Program-made: the position numbers and the translations under genes
Part shown: in pieces, positions 1-10,805 of the stretch
How the letters are laid out: the number at the start of each line of letters is the position of its first letter
How positions within the stretch are numbered: position 1 is the stretch's first letter
Origin: Nymphaea colorata
Lineage: Eukaryota > Streptophyta > Magnoliopsida > Nymphaeales > Nymphaeaceae
DNA: 64,000 nt
Assembly (NCBI RefSeq): GCF_008831285.2
Contig: NC_045144.1
Coordinates: 6,808,176-6,872,175 of the forward strand
Direction of reading: 5' to 3'
The notes under the pieces: generated by a model
Database searches by the model: none
What the model saw: the letters and a program-made list of their open reading frames with translations, nothing else
What the model was told of the DNA's origin: nothing

Positions 1-673
1 AATTTATAAAAAGGATCAAGTGTTTCTGAAATATTTTAATTTTGAGATGCTATATGCATCATGCTTTAAATCATCAAGACGATTGCTATAAAATTATGGA
101 AATTTGAAACGGCAATAGAAATTGATAAAAAGTTAATGTTATATCTCAAAACTTCAAAGAGAAATTCTTGCAATTGATTGACAAAGTACCGGTCATTCAC
201 TCGTAGGAACGAAGAAAATACTAGGTAGTTTTAACTTTATATTTTGGTAAATAGGAGTAGCTATATTTAATGACTCATTCTGGTTTTACAATAGAAATGA
301 AGGACAATCACCTTTAGTTTTGTTTCACACTATGAACACATACAAGAACACTGAACACAAGAATCCTTGTATACTACATGAGAAAGCAATATGTCACCGA
401 AAAAAAAGACAAGAAGTTTACAAATAGGAAATAATCCCTTTGCTTAACACCACCATAAATTATACGTCAACATGCAAAGGATTTTAAATTTAAACATGGC
501 TAAACACACTATGAAGTTTAGCTTTGTCAATTACCAGGTTTTCCTGAACTTCTAATTGAGTAAGAGGCGCATTTATAACAATCAGAAGGAAAAGTAGCAG
601 TTTGAAAACCTTTGTCACTCTCACCATGTTGCCTCTAGCTTCTGCTATAAGCCTTCATGATCCTGCTCCTAGA
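1..673 (-). repeat. 3' flank shared by three RLP copies (copy A)
   Basis: This is the downstream flank of the minus-strand RLP fragment next to it. Much the same sequence recurs at about 6300-6915 and 20290-20888, each time directly after the 3' end of an RLP copy. Shared blocks include the stretch around 40-170 and the stretch around 410-540. The three flanks differ by small indels and substitutions. I see no gene here. It is best read as part of an ancestral duplicated unit that contained one RLP gene and its 3' region. Confidence 0.75.
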
Positions 674-1241
674 TTAAGCCCAAGGCCAGTAGCACCTTCT
701 CCAAAAGATATTGAAGCCCCTTCCATTATTCAGAAAAAATGACAAGCTTATTGCTGTGCCGAAACCTACACCAAAACCTAGTGCCACCGATGTGTACTTC
801 CACATTCTCTCTTCGTTTGTTTGCTTCAGTACAAGAAAAGTTATCGATGTGCTGCTCTCACTGGCTTCACAGGGCAGCAAGAATGGATGACCACAGAGAC
901 TTGGATTCCCTTCGAAGCTCCAATCATCGAAGGTGGAAAAGTGTAGTCATTGAGGGATTCTTCCAGCAAGGTTGTTATATGACAGATTCGAGTACCCAAG
1001 AAAATTGGGTTTAGTAAGTTCTTCTGGTATTTTACCTGAAAGGTGGTTATGAGACAGATCCAGTGATTCTAGGTTTTGGAGGCCACCAAAGTTCTTAGGA
1101 ATTGACCCTGTAAGCTTGTTGTTCAAAATTTTTAGTGCTTGGAGCCCTTTAAGGTCTCCAATCTCTTCAAGAATCTCACCTTCAAAGTCGTTGTTGGAAA
1201 GGTCAATTGTGTTCATGAGAAGCAAAATTTCATCATACGAG
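674..1241 (-). pseudogene. RLP fragment A: C-terminal part only, with premature stop
   Basis: This is the 3' end of an LRR receptor-like protein gene. From upstream it encodes the end of the island domain (MNTIDLSNN), the last LRRs (LQALKILNNKLTGSIP, LESLDLSHNHLSGKIP), the juxtamembrane cap, a glycine-rich membrane span (GFGVGFGTAISLSFFL) and a short basic tail ending WRRCYWPWA, with a TAA at 674-676. An in-frame TGA at 947-949 replaces the serine found after GRIPQ in the other copies; the frame is otherwise open on both sides. Homology to the full copies stops at about 1241, where unrelated DNA begins, so signal peptide and most LRRs are missing. It is a truncated pseudogene. Whether it is transcribed cannot be told. 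Confidence 0.85.
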
Positions 1242-2720
1242 TCCCGCACAACAGGTGTCCTCTTTCCTTCAACGGATGCGACAGCGTGTCCGCGTGTCCT
1301 GAGCCTCTGAAGCACTAGTCGGGGTCAGGACACTGCCCAATCCTTCTCTGTTCACCTTTCTCAATCGTCTGAAAAACCTGAATCTTCATCAACTTCAAAT
1401 CGCCAGTGTTTTCAGCTCCAAACTCCGATTTGGTCAAGTAGATATGCGTTGGAATTGTCTTTGTGTTGGCTATCTGCTCACCAATTTTTAGATTTTTTGG
1501 TGAGGGCACCATGGCGCAGTGGATTTTTGAATAAGAACCTGTTCTGAGGAGTACCCTGTGACTGAGAACCTAGTCTGGCGTGTGACTTTGGGGCTCAATG
1601 AATCTGGATAGGAGACAACACTGACAGCGAGCTTGGAGGCGTTGAATTCCTAAAGATGTCTTTTATTTTTTGGTCCAAGTTTCTTGAAGTTTGAACCACT
1701 CTATGAGAACAATTTTAGAAGAAGTAAAGGTCCCTGGAGCAGTAACAGCGAGTTTGGGTGACCAATGTGTCACTAATAGGTAAACTAAGTGTGGCAGGGT
1801 ATAGCATAAGACCCCAGCAAACGGTGAGGATCTATCCGGGTGAGGCTCTCCAAGTTGGGAACTCAAGCAGGAGCTTGGTGCTAGAAGAGATTCCTTTTGT
1901 CTCTAGCCAAGAAGGAGGGAACCATGAAAGAAAGCACCATGAGCCGTATGTGGATATTTCACCAGCACGAGCAATGCAGCAGCTTTGTGAGAAAATCATT
2001 GAGGCCAACAACAGACTGCAAACAAAATGGAAGCAAGATAAAATCGCCACAGGTTCAACGGTTGAGAACGAGACCACAACCATGAGAGGGCCATTGTTGC
2101 CACAATCCTTCACTCCTCATTGTATGGCCAAGCCTAAGGAGGGTGGCAGTGGTACTTCAAAGAGCTTGTTGAATAGTCTACAAAGGGCAGCAACAGGAAA
2201 GATAGTCACGAGTTCGATAAGTGACCAAGGAGAGCGGGTCGAAGAGATTCCAAACTGTACAAAGAAGGAACTTGTCCCAACGTCTTGGAAGGGATCCAAA
2301 ACCTTGGGTCTAGAGGACCCAAGGTTTATAGCTAAGTGAACCAAGATGTTTCTCATGTATATAAGCTTTATAATTAGGGCTTTTTAGGATGACCCTTGAA
2401 TGAAGAATGAATTTATTTTCACTTAGGGCATCACTCTCTCTCTCATCCCTTCTCAACCAAGTCTACTAGTCTTCTCGGTGGCGGCCGGATTGATTTCTTC
2501 TCACCCTTGACCAGCGATGGCTGGTGTCTTTCTTCGATCCGACGGCGTCAATCATCCTCCCGTCCTCAATACTCTTTTCTTCTTCTCCCCAATCGACCAA
2601 AGGAACATCTGTTTCCCTGATCCTACGATAGAAGGAGAAGCTGTGGCAGATCACAAAGCTAAGACCAACCACCCTGCTGAGCGTGATCTTGGGTAGCGAT
2701 AGCGCCTCGGCAGCGAGATC
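1242..2720. other. Unrelated DNA joined to RLP fragment A
   Basis: At about 1241 the RLP similarity ends abruptly, and the DNA from here to about 2720 matches nothing else in the window. It has longer open frames than the surrounding intergenic DNA: 193 codons plus-strand at 1758-2339 and 65 codons minus-strand at 1315-1512. It looks like inserted or rearranged material, perhaps from a retroelement. I see no LTRs, target-site duplication or recognisable retroelement domain to prove this. Confidence 0.4.
1758..2339 (+). CDS. Hypothetical ORF, 193 codons, possibly transposon-derived
   Basis: An uninterrupted frame starts with MTNVSLIGKLSVAGYS and ends at TAA 2337-2339. The product is hydrophilic and rich in Ser, Lys and Glu, with no signal peptide, membrane span or motif that I recognise. 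A run of this length is unusual for the AT-rich intergenic DNA here, and it sits in the block that replaced the 5' part of RLP copy A. It could be a gag-like relic, an exon of a captured gene, or chance. No function is proposed. Confidence 0.3.
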   Translation: MTNVSLIGKLSVAGYSIRPQQTVRIYPGEALQVGNSSRSLVLEEIPFVSSQEGGNHERKHHEPYVDISPARAMQQLCEKIIEANNRLQTKWKQDKIATGSTVENETTTMRGPLLPQSFTPHCMAKPKEGGSGTSKSLLNSLQRAATGKIVTSSISDQGERVEEIPNCTKKELVPTSWKGSKTLGLEDPRFIAK

Positions 2721-2734
2721 CTATCACCTTCTTA

Positions 2735-2832
2735 ATAATCAGGCAATGAATTGTCAAGGCCACTTGTCATTATAATCGAGGAAAATTTGACTCCCCGACT
2801 CAAGAAGTTGTACGCAAACCCATCCTAAGTAG
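2735..2832. repeat. Dispersed repeat, copy 1
   Basis: About 95 bp here recur in the same orientation at about 5780-5878 with roughly 85% identity by eye. Both contain ATTGTCAAGGCCAC, a TCATTATAAT stretch and GACTCAAGAAGTTGTA. Neither copy lies in a gene. The pair brackets the intergenic stretch between RLP copies A and B, but I cannot say whether they are ends of one element or two members of a dispersed family. Confidence 0.6.
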
Positions 2833-2929
2833 TTTCAATCCAGTGTAGGCAACACTGAACCTGGTCATTTTGACCAACTTACCCCTAACTCATTTGGATC
2901 TACAATCTCGATTCAAAGTATTGGATTCA

Positions 2930-3260
2930 TACCATAAACCTTAGGTTGATCTAAACCATGACATTAACCCAAGCATAACTTATTTGGATTTGGATCCTAG
3001 GTATTGGATTCTGGATCCCAAGTATTATGTTTTGGATCTTTCATTATGTTTCTTAGAGCTCAGATTTCGGATCTCAAGTCTTAGATTTTGGATCTCAAAT
3101 TTTATACTTTGGATTTTGAATCAGATCTCTCATACAAGTTTCGAATCATAAATCTCAAATTATGGGTTATGGATTTCACATTTTACACCCTAGATTTTGA
3201 ATCTTAGATTTCAGATCTTAGATATTAGATTTTAAATCTTGAATCTTACATTAGGTTCCA
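2930..3260. repeat. Degenerate short-period repeat around AGATCTTAGATTTTGGAT
   Basis: The stretch consists of loosely repeated variants of a 10-20 base word (GATTTTGGATCTCAAATTTT, AGATCTTAGATATTAG and similar). No fixed period can be read. A shorter tract of similar words recurs near 4120-4210. It is non-coding. Confidence 0.45.
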
Positions 3261-3388
3261 AAATAAATGAGTATTTAGTCCTAATCCTAGGATCAATTCC
3301 TACGAAAACAAATGCAAATACAAAGTTTTAAACCATATAATCATCAGATTTGGACATATCCTTTCAGAAGTTAGATCTTAAGAGATCT

Positions 3389-3474
3389 TGTAACTCCCAA
3401 AAAAGTTTAGTCTCGCATCTAAGAGATTGTGAGGAATCTTTGGGGAACTTATAAAGAGAATTGTTAAGTAGTTG
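3389..3474. repeat. Direct repeat pair, copy 1
   Basis: This copy begins TGTAACTCCCAAAA and ends GGGGAACTTATAAAGAG plus GTTAAGTAG. A second diverged copy in the same orientation lies at 3656-3736, about 267 bp away. A repeat with this look (TGTAA...CCCAAAA...TTATAAAG) is familiar from plant intergenic DNA. I infer a transposon-derived sequence, but no diagnostic part is present. Confidence 0.5.
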
Positions 3475-3655
3475 GTTGACCCGGTTCCTAGCCTTTTGAG
3501 GTTGAAAATAAAACTTCTAGGGACGGGTTTGGATTTGTTTGATTAGGAGCCGAGCCTAGCATAGATCTTATCGTTATAGTGATATTAGAGTACAACTCAA
3601 TACTGAGAGCTAAGGTTCCACATGCTAGGACGTGTGTACTTTAAAAGGAGTGAAT

Positions 3656-3736
3656 TGTAAAATCCCAAAAGTTAAATCTTATATTCAAGATTGTGAGAAT
3701 TAGTGGGGAGCTTATAAAGGGATTGTTAAGTAGTTT
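3656..3736. repeat. Direct repeat pair, copy 2
   Basis: This is the second diverged copy of the sequence at 3389-3474. It begins TGTAAAATCCCAAAAG and ends GGGGAGCTTATAAAGGG plus GTTAAGTAG. The interval between the copies has no open frame of note. Confidence 0.5.
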
Positions 3737-3739
3737 AAT

Positions 3740-5779
3740 GTTTTGGTTTTAAGTTCATAAATTACAAAAAAAAACCCAAGATTAAATGAGTTTGCTCCAG
3801 CTGAGTGAAGTTCGTGTAATTAACTTGGATTCCACTCAATTATAAGCTTAAAGTTTCAGCTAAGTTTGAGCTCCACTGGTTTATAAAGGAGTGAAACTCG
3901 AGTCAAGCTTAACCGAGAGAGTTAGAGTTGGCTCAACAAGTTAATTACAGAAAACATTATTTTTATTTTATTACCTAAACATAAAAACCAAGCTGTCACA
4001 AAATATGACTTTCAGATCATGATAATATCTTTTTCTAAAGGTGTCATCCAAACACGACCTACAATTCATATACCAAAAAAAAAAAAACCTGCCAAATCTT
4101 TGCTGAAAAGTCAAAAATATGAAACTCTAAAATCTAATATCTCAAGATCTCATATCATTTGATCGAATCCTAAATCTAAGGAGATCAAATCATATCAGAG
4201 TTCAAAATTTAGGGCGCCTGAGATCTCTGAGTCAAGGCCTCAATTTTGCTGCGAAGCCTGGTGTAATCAGAAAGACGCCATATTAGCTCTAGACTAACTT
4301 GGATGCATTTCCATGAATTAAACTCTTTTTAGATATGCAAATGATTCAGAGTTGGAATACTTAAATACTTTAATTGAGTGGTCGGATCCAATAAGACTAC
4401 GTCTTAAATAAATTAATGCTATCAGCTTGCTCGGTCAGATCCATCTGTTCAGTGCCTCAGCCTGAAGATGTCGTGAAAATCACATGTAGAAATTCGAAGA
4501 AAATTTTTAATTTAAAGGCCTACTTTTTAGCGACAATTTCTTATATTGTCTTACTTTCCTGGATTCGTCCAGCGGAGGTCGTACTTATGCGAACACAAAA
4601 AAAAAAGGTTGTCAAATTAAATCATGCCATGTTAAAAGAGGTAAAACTTATGCTAGTGGAACAGTTAATTTTTCTCTTGCCCACAAAAAAAAATAAAAAA
4701 AGAAAAAGAAAAGTATATCACTGGTGGTAGAGTTGAAAGTTTTGGCTTCGTGGCAAGCTAATTAAAAAAAGTTTTAAACCCTTGAAAAGGGATTGGGGAT
4801 TAAGGTTGCTTGTAGAATAAGTTAAACCAACTCAGGCTCCTTTCAAACTCGCTCGTAAAAACTCGGTTTAAATTTATGCTTGAAATGTTGAACGATTAAA
4901 TGAGTCGAACTCAACTATAAATTTACGCTTGAATTGTTAAGCAAGTCGAAAGAAGTCGACTCATTTCAACTCAGCTTGGCTCAACTAGGGTCAATTGTTA
5001 AATGGTTGTTCATAGTTGAATTAGTTAAAAGAAACCAATTAAATGGGTTAACGAGTGAAAAGAAACAAGATAAGTTAGCTTAATGGAAGCCATTTACAAG
5101 AGTCTAGCTCAAGCTCGACATTGTATTGTCAAGTCGAGAGCTCGAGCCTATTGCATGGAGACTTTGACCCAAGTTCATGCTGAGTTCAAGCTCGAGCTGG
5201 CCCAACTCGAGCTTGACTAAGTTTGTGTGTGGCCCTATTAAAGATTGTTCTATGTAAATAAATAAATGATTCAGAGGCACCATTATATAAACATGCAAAC
5301 TGTTGGGCCTCACCAATACATAAATTTATCAACTTTGTGGGACTGTGTGGCAACTGTCCACAGGCCAAATGTGACGGAGGGCCTTATCACCATTGTATAT
5401 TTTAACTGAGAGAGTGCAATGGCAGTGATGAACTCTTAACTGAGAACTCTTAACAGTGCGGCCAGACCAAGAAACTCAAAAGGATATGACACATGATATT
5501 TGGTCCCTACAATAAATTTTCATTTATAACATTGTGTCGATTGTTATAAATAAAATACTAGCGTGGCTATCCAAGAAACAATGTATCTTGTTCAAATAAA
5601 ATAGTGGATGAGCACTACAAACTATAGCTATTCCATCGTCAACCAATCCTTTCCTGCAAAATGCACAATTGATGAGCTATTAAATTTTAATACTTTTATT
5701 TAATTTGTGCCTACTTAGCTAAGCAACACTTTTTGCATAAAGGTACACCTATAACCTTAATTTGCTTAAGGAATAACCT
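3740..5779. other. Intergenic, no gene seen
   Basis: AT-rich DNA without a credible exon. The 104-codon frame at 4416-4730 ends in a lysine-rich low-complexity run from a poly-A tract and resembles nothing known. Around 5105-5215 there are imperfect repeats of GCTCGAGC-type words, common in plant transposon debris. Confidence 0.6.
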
Positions 5780-5878
5780 TCTTTATAATCCGGCAATGGA
5801 TTGTCAAGGCCACCCATCATTATAATGGAGGAAACATCGACTCCCTGACTCAAGAAGTTGTATGCAAACCCATGCTAA
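5780..5878. repeat. Dispersed repeat, copy 2
   Basis: Second copy of the sequence at 2735-2832, same orientation, about 85% identical by eye. A short plus-strand frame (5862-6056) follows it. That frame contains LGFGICLVDESNILV, faintly like the first strand of a LINE-type RNase H domain, but it is too short to call. Confidence 0.6.
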
Positions 5879-6109
5879 AGATTATAGTAATCCGGCTTTT
5901 ATGCAGACAATCAATGCACCTCCAAGCAGTAAGCTTGGGTTTGGAATTTGCTTGGTCGACGAGTCTAACATCCTTGTAAATCTTTACTCTCTATCAGTGC
6001 CAACAACTGAGTTTTCCATAACCAGAAACTGTTATGGTTCAGTTTCAATGAAATAAAATTGGCTGTATTCAAGGTAAAGGGATATGGGTATGGTTAAGAC
6101 GTTGATGGT

Positions 6110-6299
6110 GGAGAAGATGAAGAAGCCATTGACAAGAACGAAGTGGGCTAAGCTTCACTTCAGGGCTCTGATACCATAAAGAAATTGAGTGTAAAAAAAA
6201 AAAAGCTTTAACATGGTTCTGTATTCAGCTCCTATATCTGCCATGGTAAGAGCTCTCACCGCTCGATTATTCGTTCAATCACCAATGGAAAAATGAAAA
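6110..6299 (-). mobile_element. Fragment of a Ty1-copia-like LTR retrotransposon (PBS 6163-6176)
   Basis: Read on the minus strand, 6176-6163 is TGGTATCAGAGCCC. Plant LTR retrotransposons use this primer-binding site for initiator tRNA-Met, and it lies directly downstream of the 5' LTR. About 25 bases further on is ATGGCTTCTTCATCTTCTCC (MASSSS...), the serine-rich start common for copia gag, but a stop follows after a few codons. The presumed LTR end lies at 6177-6299 and is cut off where the RLP 3' flank begins at about 6300. No polymerase frame is present, so only the PBS region survives. Confidence 0.55.
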
Positions 6300-6915
6300 T
6301 ATTATTTTTCTATATGCATCATGCTTTAAATCATCAAAATTTGAAATGGCAATAGAAATTGATAAAAAGTTAATGTTATTTCTCAAAACTTCAAACAGAA
6401 ATTCTTGTACTAGATTAACAAAGTACCAGTCATTCTCATTCCTATGAACAAAAAAAATAGTGGGTAGTTTTGACTTTATATTTTGAGAAATAGAAGGATA
6501 TATTTAATGGTTTATTCTGGTTTAACAATAGAAAGGGCAATCAATTTCATTTTTGCTTCACAGAATTCATAAAATATGAACACATACAAGAACACTGAGC
6601 ACAAGAATTATCGTATACTACATGACAAAGCAATATGCCACTGAAAAAAAAGACAAGAACTTTACAGATAGGAAATGATCCCTTTGCTTAACACCACCAT
6701 GAATTATACGTCAACATGCAATGGCTTGTACATTAAAAGATGGCTAAACACAATATAAAGTTGAGCTTTGTCAACCACCAAGTTTTCCTGAACTTCATTG
6801 AGCTAGAGAAGCACTTGCAACAATTAAAAGGAAAAGTAGCTGCCTGAAAACCTTTGTCACTCTTACCGTGTTGCCTCTAGCTTCTGCTATAAGCCTTCAT
6901 GATTCTGCCCCTAGA
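6300..6915 (-). repeat. 3' flank shared by three RLP copies (copy B)
   Basis: Downstream flank of RLP copy B, homologous to 1-673 and 20290-20888 with small indels. The left edge at about 6300 is abrupt and adjoins the retrotransposon fragment. No gene is seen. Confidence 0.75.
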
Positions 6916-9900
6916 TTAAGCCCAAGGACAATAGCACCTTCTCCATAAGATATCGAAGCCCCTTCCATTATTCAGAAAAAGTGAGAAGCTTATTGTTGTG
7001 CCGAAACCTACACCAAAACCTAGTGCCACCGATGTGTACTTCCACATTCTCTCTTCATTTGCTTGCTTCAGTACAAGAAATGGAATAGATGTGGTGCTCT
7101 CATTGGCTTCACAGGGCAGCAAGAGTGGAGGGCCACAGAGACTTGGATTCCCTTCGAAGCTCCCAGCGTCAAAGGTGGAAAATTGTAGTGATTGAGGGAT
7201 TCTTCCAACAAGGTTGTTATATGACAGATTCAGGTACTCAAGAAAATTCAGTTTAGTAAGTTCTTCTGGTATTTCACCTGAAAGGTGGTTATGAGACAGA
7301 TCTAGTGATTCTAGTTGTTGGAGGCCACCAAAGTTCTTTGGAATTGACCCTCTAAGCTTGTTGTTCGAAATTCTTAGTGCTTGGAGCCATTTAAGGTCTC
7401 CAATCTCTTCAAGAATTTCACCCTCAAAGTAGTTGTTAGAAAGGTCAATTGTGTTCATGAAAAACCAAATTTCATCTTGATAACTTAATGTTGCTCCTTT
7501 GATTGTCATTCCCACTTCCCATGCTGTACCATAACCCAAAATATTATGAACCCCAACCATACGAGCATGCGATATGTCGAAAGTCTTCATTGCATTGAGG
7601 CTTAACAACAAGCTCATTGGAAGTTTTCCGCTAAATTGGTTGGTGGAGATGTCAAGCATGCATAGTCCTTGGAAAGGACTCTCTTCAAAAGAGAAGTTAA
7701 TAGCACCACTTAGAAAGTTGGACCTTAACACAAGAATTCCTAGTTTTGGCAGCTTCGAAAGCCATGAAGGGAAGTCACCACTTAATTTATTTTTCCCTAG
7801 ATTTATGAATGCAAGCCCTTCGCAGTGACCAAGCGATTTAGGGATAAGACCTTCTAACCTGTTTTCACTTAAATCAAGTGCTTGAAATGAATGTCTTATG
7901 TTGTCAGTCAACTCTGGAATTTGTCCTTGCAATTGATTGTTCTGGAGCTTGACTATCACCAAACTCAAGTTAAAGAAGCAAGTAGGTATCTGGCCGCTGA
8001 ACTTGTTGTTTGAGAAGTCAACCAATCTAAGCTGAGTGATGTTGCACATGGAAGCCGGTATTTCTCCTGACACACTATTATTCTTGATTGAAAGGTACAC
8101 CAAACCATTAAACGATAGAGAATTTGGAAAGCTATTCAACATGTTATAGCTCAAATCAACTACATAAGTACTCATAACAGCCCCTGGTTCAATGCCTGTT
8201 ATCATGTTGTGGGATATGTTCAAATACACGGAAGTATTTAACCATTGTGGAATTTCCTCAGCGATCATGTTCTTCGAAGGAATCGGGGGAACTATTTGAT
8301 GTTGCATGAGACCAAAGAAAAGCTTTGTAGACTTGGAAGCTTGAGGGTGGGGTTGTCAATGCCTACTGTCAAGTTTTTTCCAGAAAGTGACAATAACTGA
8401 AGCTTTTTGAAGTCTGCAAAAATTCCAAGGTTGAGGTAGCCATCAAATTTGTTGTTGAAAAGGTTAAGGTCTTCAAGTGGAGATTGTGCAAAAGATGGTT
8501 CTTGGAATAAACTAGGAGGAATTGCTCCTTCTAGGGAGTTGTAAGAAAGGTCTAAGCCTTCCACATTAGGAAGATTGACTGAATTTGGGATCGGGCCACT
8601 AAAATTATTATTGTTGAGGAAGACAATACGGAGAGAGTGAGGTAAAAATGGTAAGAGGCCACTAAAACTGTTTTTAGAAAGGTCAAGGTAAGCTAGTCGA
8701 GTGAGGTTGGCAAACAATAAGGTGTCTATGCAACCTGACAATCTAGTCTGACTTAGATCCAGGTGAGTTAAATCTGCAAGGTTTGCTATTGAGAAAGGAA
8801 GACTGCCTGACAGATTGGTATTAGAAAGTTCTAGCTCTACTAAGGATGTCAAATTAACAATCCAAACACGAAGAAGGTCTCCTAAGAACTCAATGCCACC
8901 AAGATTAAGAATTTCGAGCCTACTCATTGGTAATTTGGTAGGTAATGAAACCCTCAATAACTCATTGTATCCCACATCTAGAACCTTCAAGAGAGGAAGT
9001 CTAAAAATTTCATTTGGTAGGTGACCAGACAAGTCATTACCTTGTAGATGTAAGGATTGAAGCTTGCTCTCTGGGGGAAAAAATAACGGCATTAATTCCC
9101 CATGAAAATTATTGTTTGATAGATCAAGAGCTTGAAGATGTGGGAGCTTGAAAATATGTGGAGTGAGGATTCCTTCAAGATCACAAAATGCTAAACTAAG
9201 GGACCGTAGATTGGGCAATGCCAATGCTAAGTTGGCACCCCACTCTTGCAAGTTGCTGAGATTGAATCTGACATAATCCATGTGGAGGTACTTTAATTGC
9301 TTAAAGTTCTTCACGAAGCCTACCAGATCTTGTATTTCCAAGAGGCCGGTAGTATAAGAAAGGTCTAAAGCAACCAAATTAGACAAGCTTGAAATCTCGT
9401 CTGGTACCTTCCCTGAAAACCAAGCCCATGATAGATTGAGATGAGTCAAGTGGCTGAGCTGAGCGAGTTGTGAAGGTATGGTAGACATATTGAAGTCACA
9501 ACCACTGAGGTCAAGGTGTTGGAGCTGGTGGAGATCAAAAAGAGCCGGAGGTATTCTCGATCCTGCAATATCACTGTTATCAATGGTAGCTTTACCAGGA
9601 AGTTCAAGGCCAATGATGTGTCCAGTGTGGGGATCACACTCAACTCCCTCCCATAAGCAGCAGTCAGACTCATTTCCACCCCATGAACTTAGCCTTCCAT
9701 AGGATAGGTGGAGATTCTCCTTGATACTCAGCAGAATGGAAGCTTGACTGCTGAGGCACGAAGCACTTGCACCTCCATCTATAGTTCTTACGAAGAGAAG
9801 CAGTAGCAGTAGCAAACAGCCCATTATTGTTTTTGCAATAGAGGGAACCAACATCAACAATACATTTTGCAATAGAGGGAACCAACAACAACAATACACT

Positions 9901-9935
9901 GCAGGTCTGCAACTTCTTCCAGTCTCAAACACCAT
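6916..9935 (-). pseudogene. RLP copy B: full-length LRR receptor-like protein, disrupted
   Basis: This is a Cf/Ve-type receptor-like protein gene of about 1,000 codons. Known members are plasma-membrane immune or developmental receptors without a kinase domain that signal with SOBIR1/BAK1-type kinases. The upstream frame (start 9935 or, just before a strong signal peptide MGCLLLLLLLF, 9824) gives the LRR N-cap (CLSSQASILLSIKENL, paired Cys in ESDCCLWEGVEC) and LRRs down to SCNIK, then TAG at 8292-8294. Against copy C, CAG became TAG and 34 nt are missing shortly after, shifting frame. The second frame (8307-6916) continues through the remaining LRRs, island domain, last LRRs, cap, membrane span GFGVGFGTTISFSLFL and tail WRRCYCPWA. 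A 34-bp tandem duplication lies at 9831-9898. Two lesions make it a pseudogene, unless the halves are separately expressed. Confidence 0.88.
9831..9898. repeat. 34-bp tandem duplication in the 5' part of RLP copy B
   Basis: Two adjacent copies (9831-9864 and 9865-9898) of a 34-base unit starting TTTTGCAATAGAGGGAACCA differ at one base. The unit is single and diverged in copy C. It lies between the two possible start codons and lengthens the segment before the signal peptide by 12 codons relative to C. Confidence 0.85.
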
Positions 9936-10400
9936 GGGTGACGTCCTCTGCAGAGAAATTAGAGATTGGTCAGGACACATGATTTCAATTGCTAAACTAT
10001 CAATGAACATAAAATTACCGAAAGTGTTGTGATAGATGACAGGAAGCCACTCCTCTCTCTCTCTCTCTCTCTCCACTGAGTAAACCGTGTGTAGTACTGA
10101 AGTGTCTCATTGAGGCATGCATTTAAAGAGGATGACTGAGAGGTCATCTTTTAAGTCTTTGAAAGAGACAGGATCAATGAGGTGAAAAAGTTGCTTGGTT
10201 GTTTAACCGTACAGCAGGCAGAAGCTTCAACTCTAGCAGGCAGAAACTTCAACTCTAGAGTGTACATCAACACATCTAACATCACTGTTGTTTTGGCTGG
10301 AAATAATCTCTGTGCCGTGCCCTTTAGGGTGTAGCATAGCTGGTTGGGCTAGAAGTACGTTAAAGTGACCCATTCTTAATTTGATTTATGTTCTTGCACG
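9936..10400 (-). repeat. Duplicated 5' flank of RLP copy B
   Basis: Upstream region of copy B, homologous to about 23913-24330 upstream of copy C. It contains a pyrimidine-rich tract (CT repeat 10052-10073) and a conserved block at about 10110-10250. In copy C a good splice acceptor (TTTCTCTGCAG) lies just before the MVF start, and the matching stretch exists here, so a 5'UTR intron is possible. The frame stays open upstream to 10076, but that extension is probably not coding. Confidence 0.65.
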
Positions 10401-10599
10401 GCAGGATCTTGTGCTAATTATGATTATCACGTGCATAGCCGATGCTTGTTGGTTTCGTAATATTAACTTGTTTTTGCAATTAAAAAAAAAGCGGCAAAAG
10501 AAAGTGACAATCGAATATCCATTGACTTCAATAATGTATCTCCCTCAGCTGGATATATATATATATATACATACACACATACATACATGCACACACGTA

Positions 10600-10805
10600 C
10601 ATAGAGGCAAAGCCAGGAATTTTTCATTTGGAAAAGAGGGATGAGGCTAATTATAGTTTCAAAATTTTAACGGGGGCTCAAACTCATTTTTTCAAAATTT
10701 TTATATAAGATATATAGAATTTTGTAAAATTTACATGTAAATTTAAAAAAAAAAAAAAGAGGGGGGCTCTGGCTCTTGTAGCCCTCCGTTACCTCCAACC
10801 CTACA
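10600..10805. mobile_element. Degenerate non-autonomous DNA-transposon-like repeat
   Basis: The stretch opens with TAGAGGCAAAGCCAGGAATT and closes with a GGGGGGCTCTGGCTC block followed by CCCTCCGTTACCTCC. Opposed blocks of this type with an AT-rich centre are familiar from non-autonomous DNA transposons in plants. No clean terminal repeat or target-site duplication is legible, so this is only a suggestion. Confidence 0.35.

Noticed and set aside
4416-4730. 104-codon plus frame in intergenic DNA
   Set aside because: Its end is encoded by an A-rich low-complexity tract and no part resembles a known protein.
5862-6056. Frame with LGFGICLVDESNILV, faintly like an RNase H domain of a LINE
   Set aside because: One short strand-like motif only; catalytic residues and the rest of the domain are absent.
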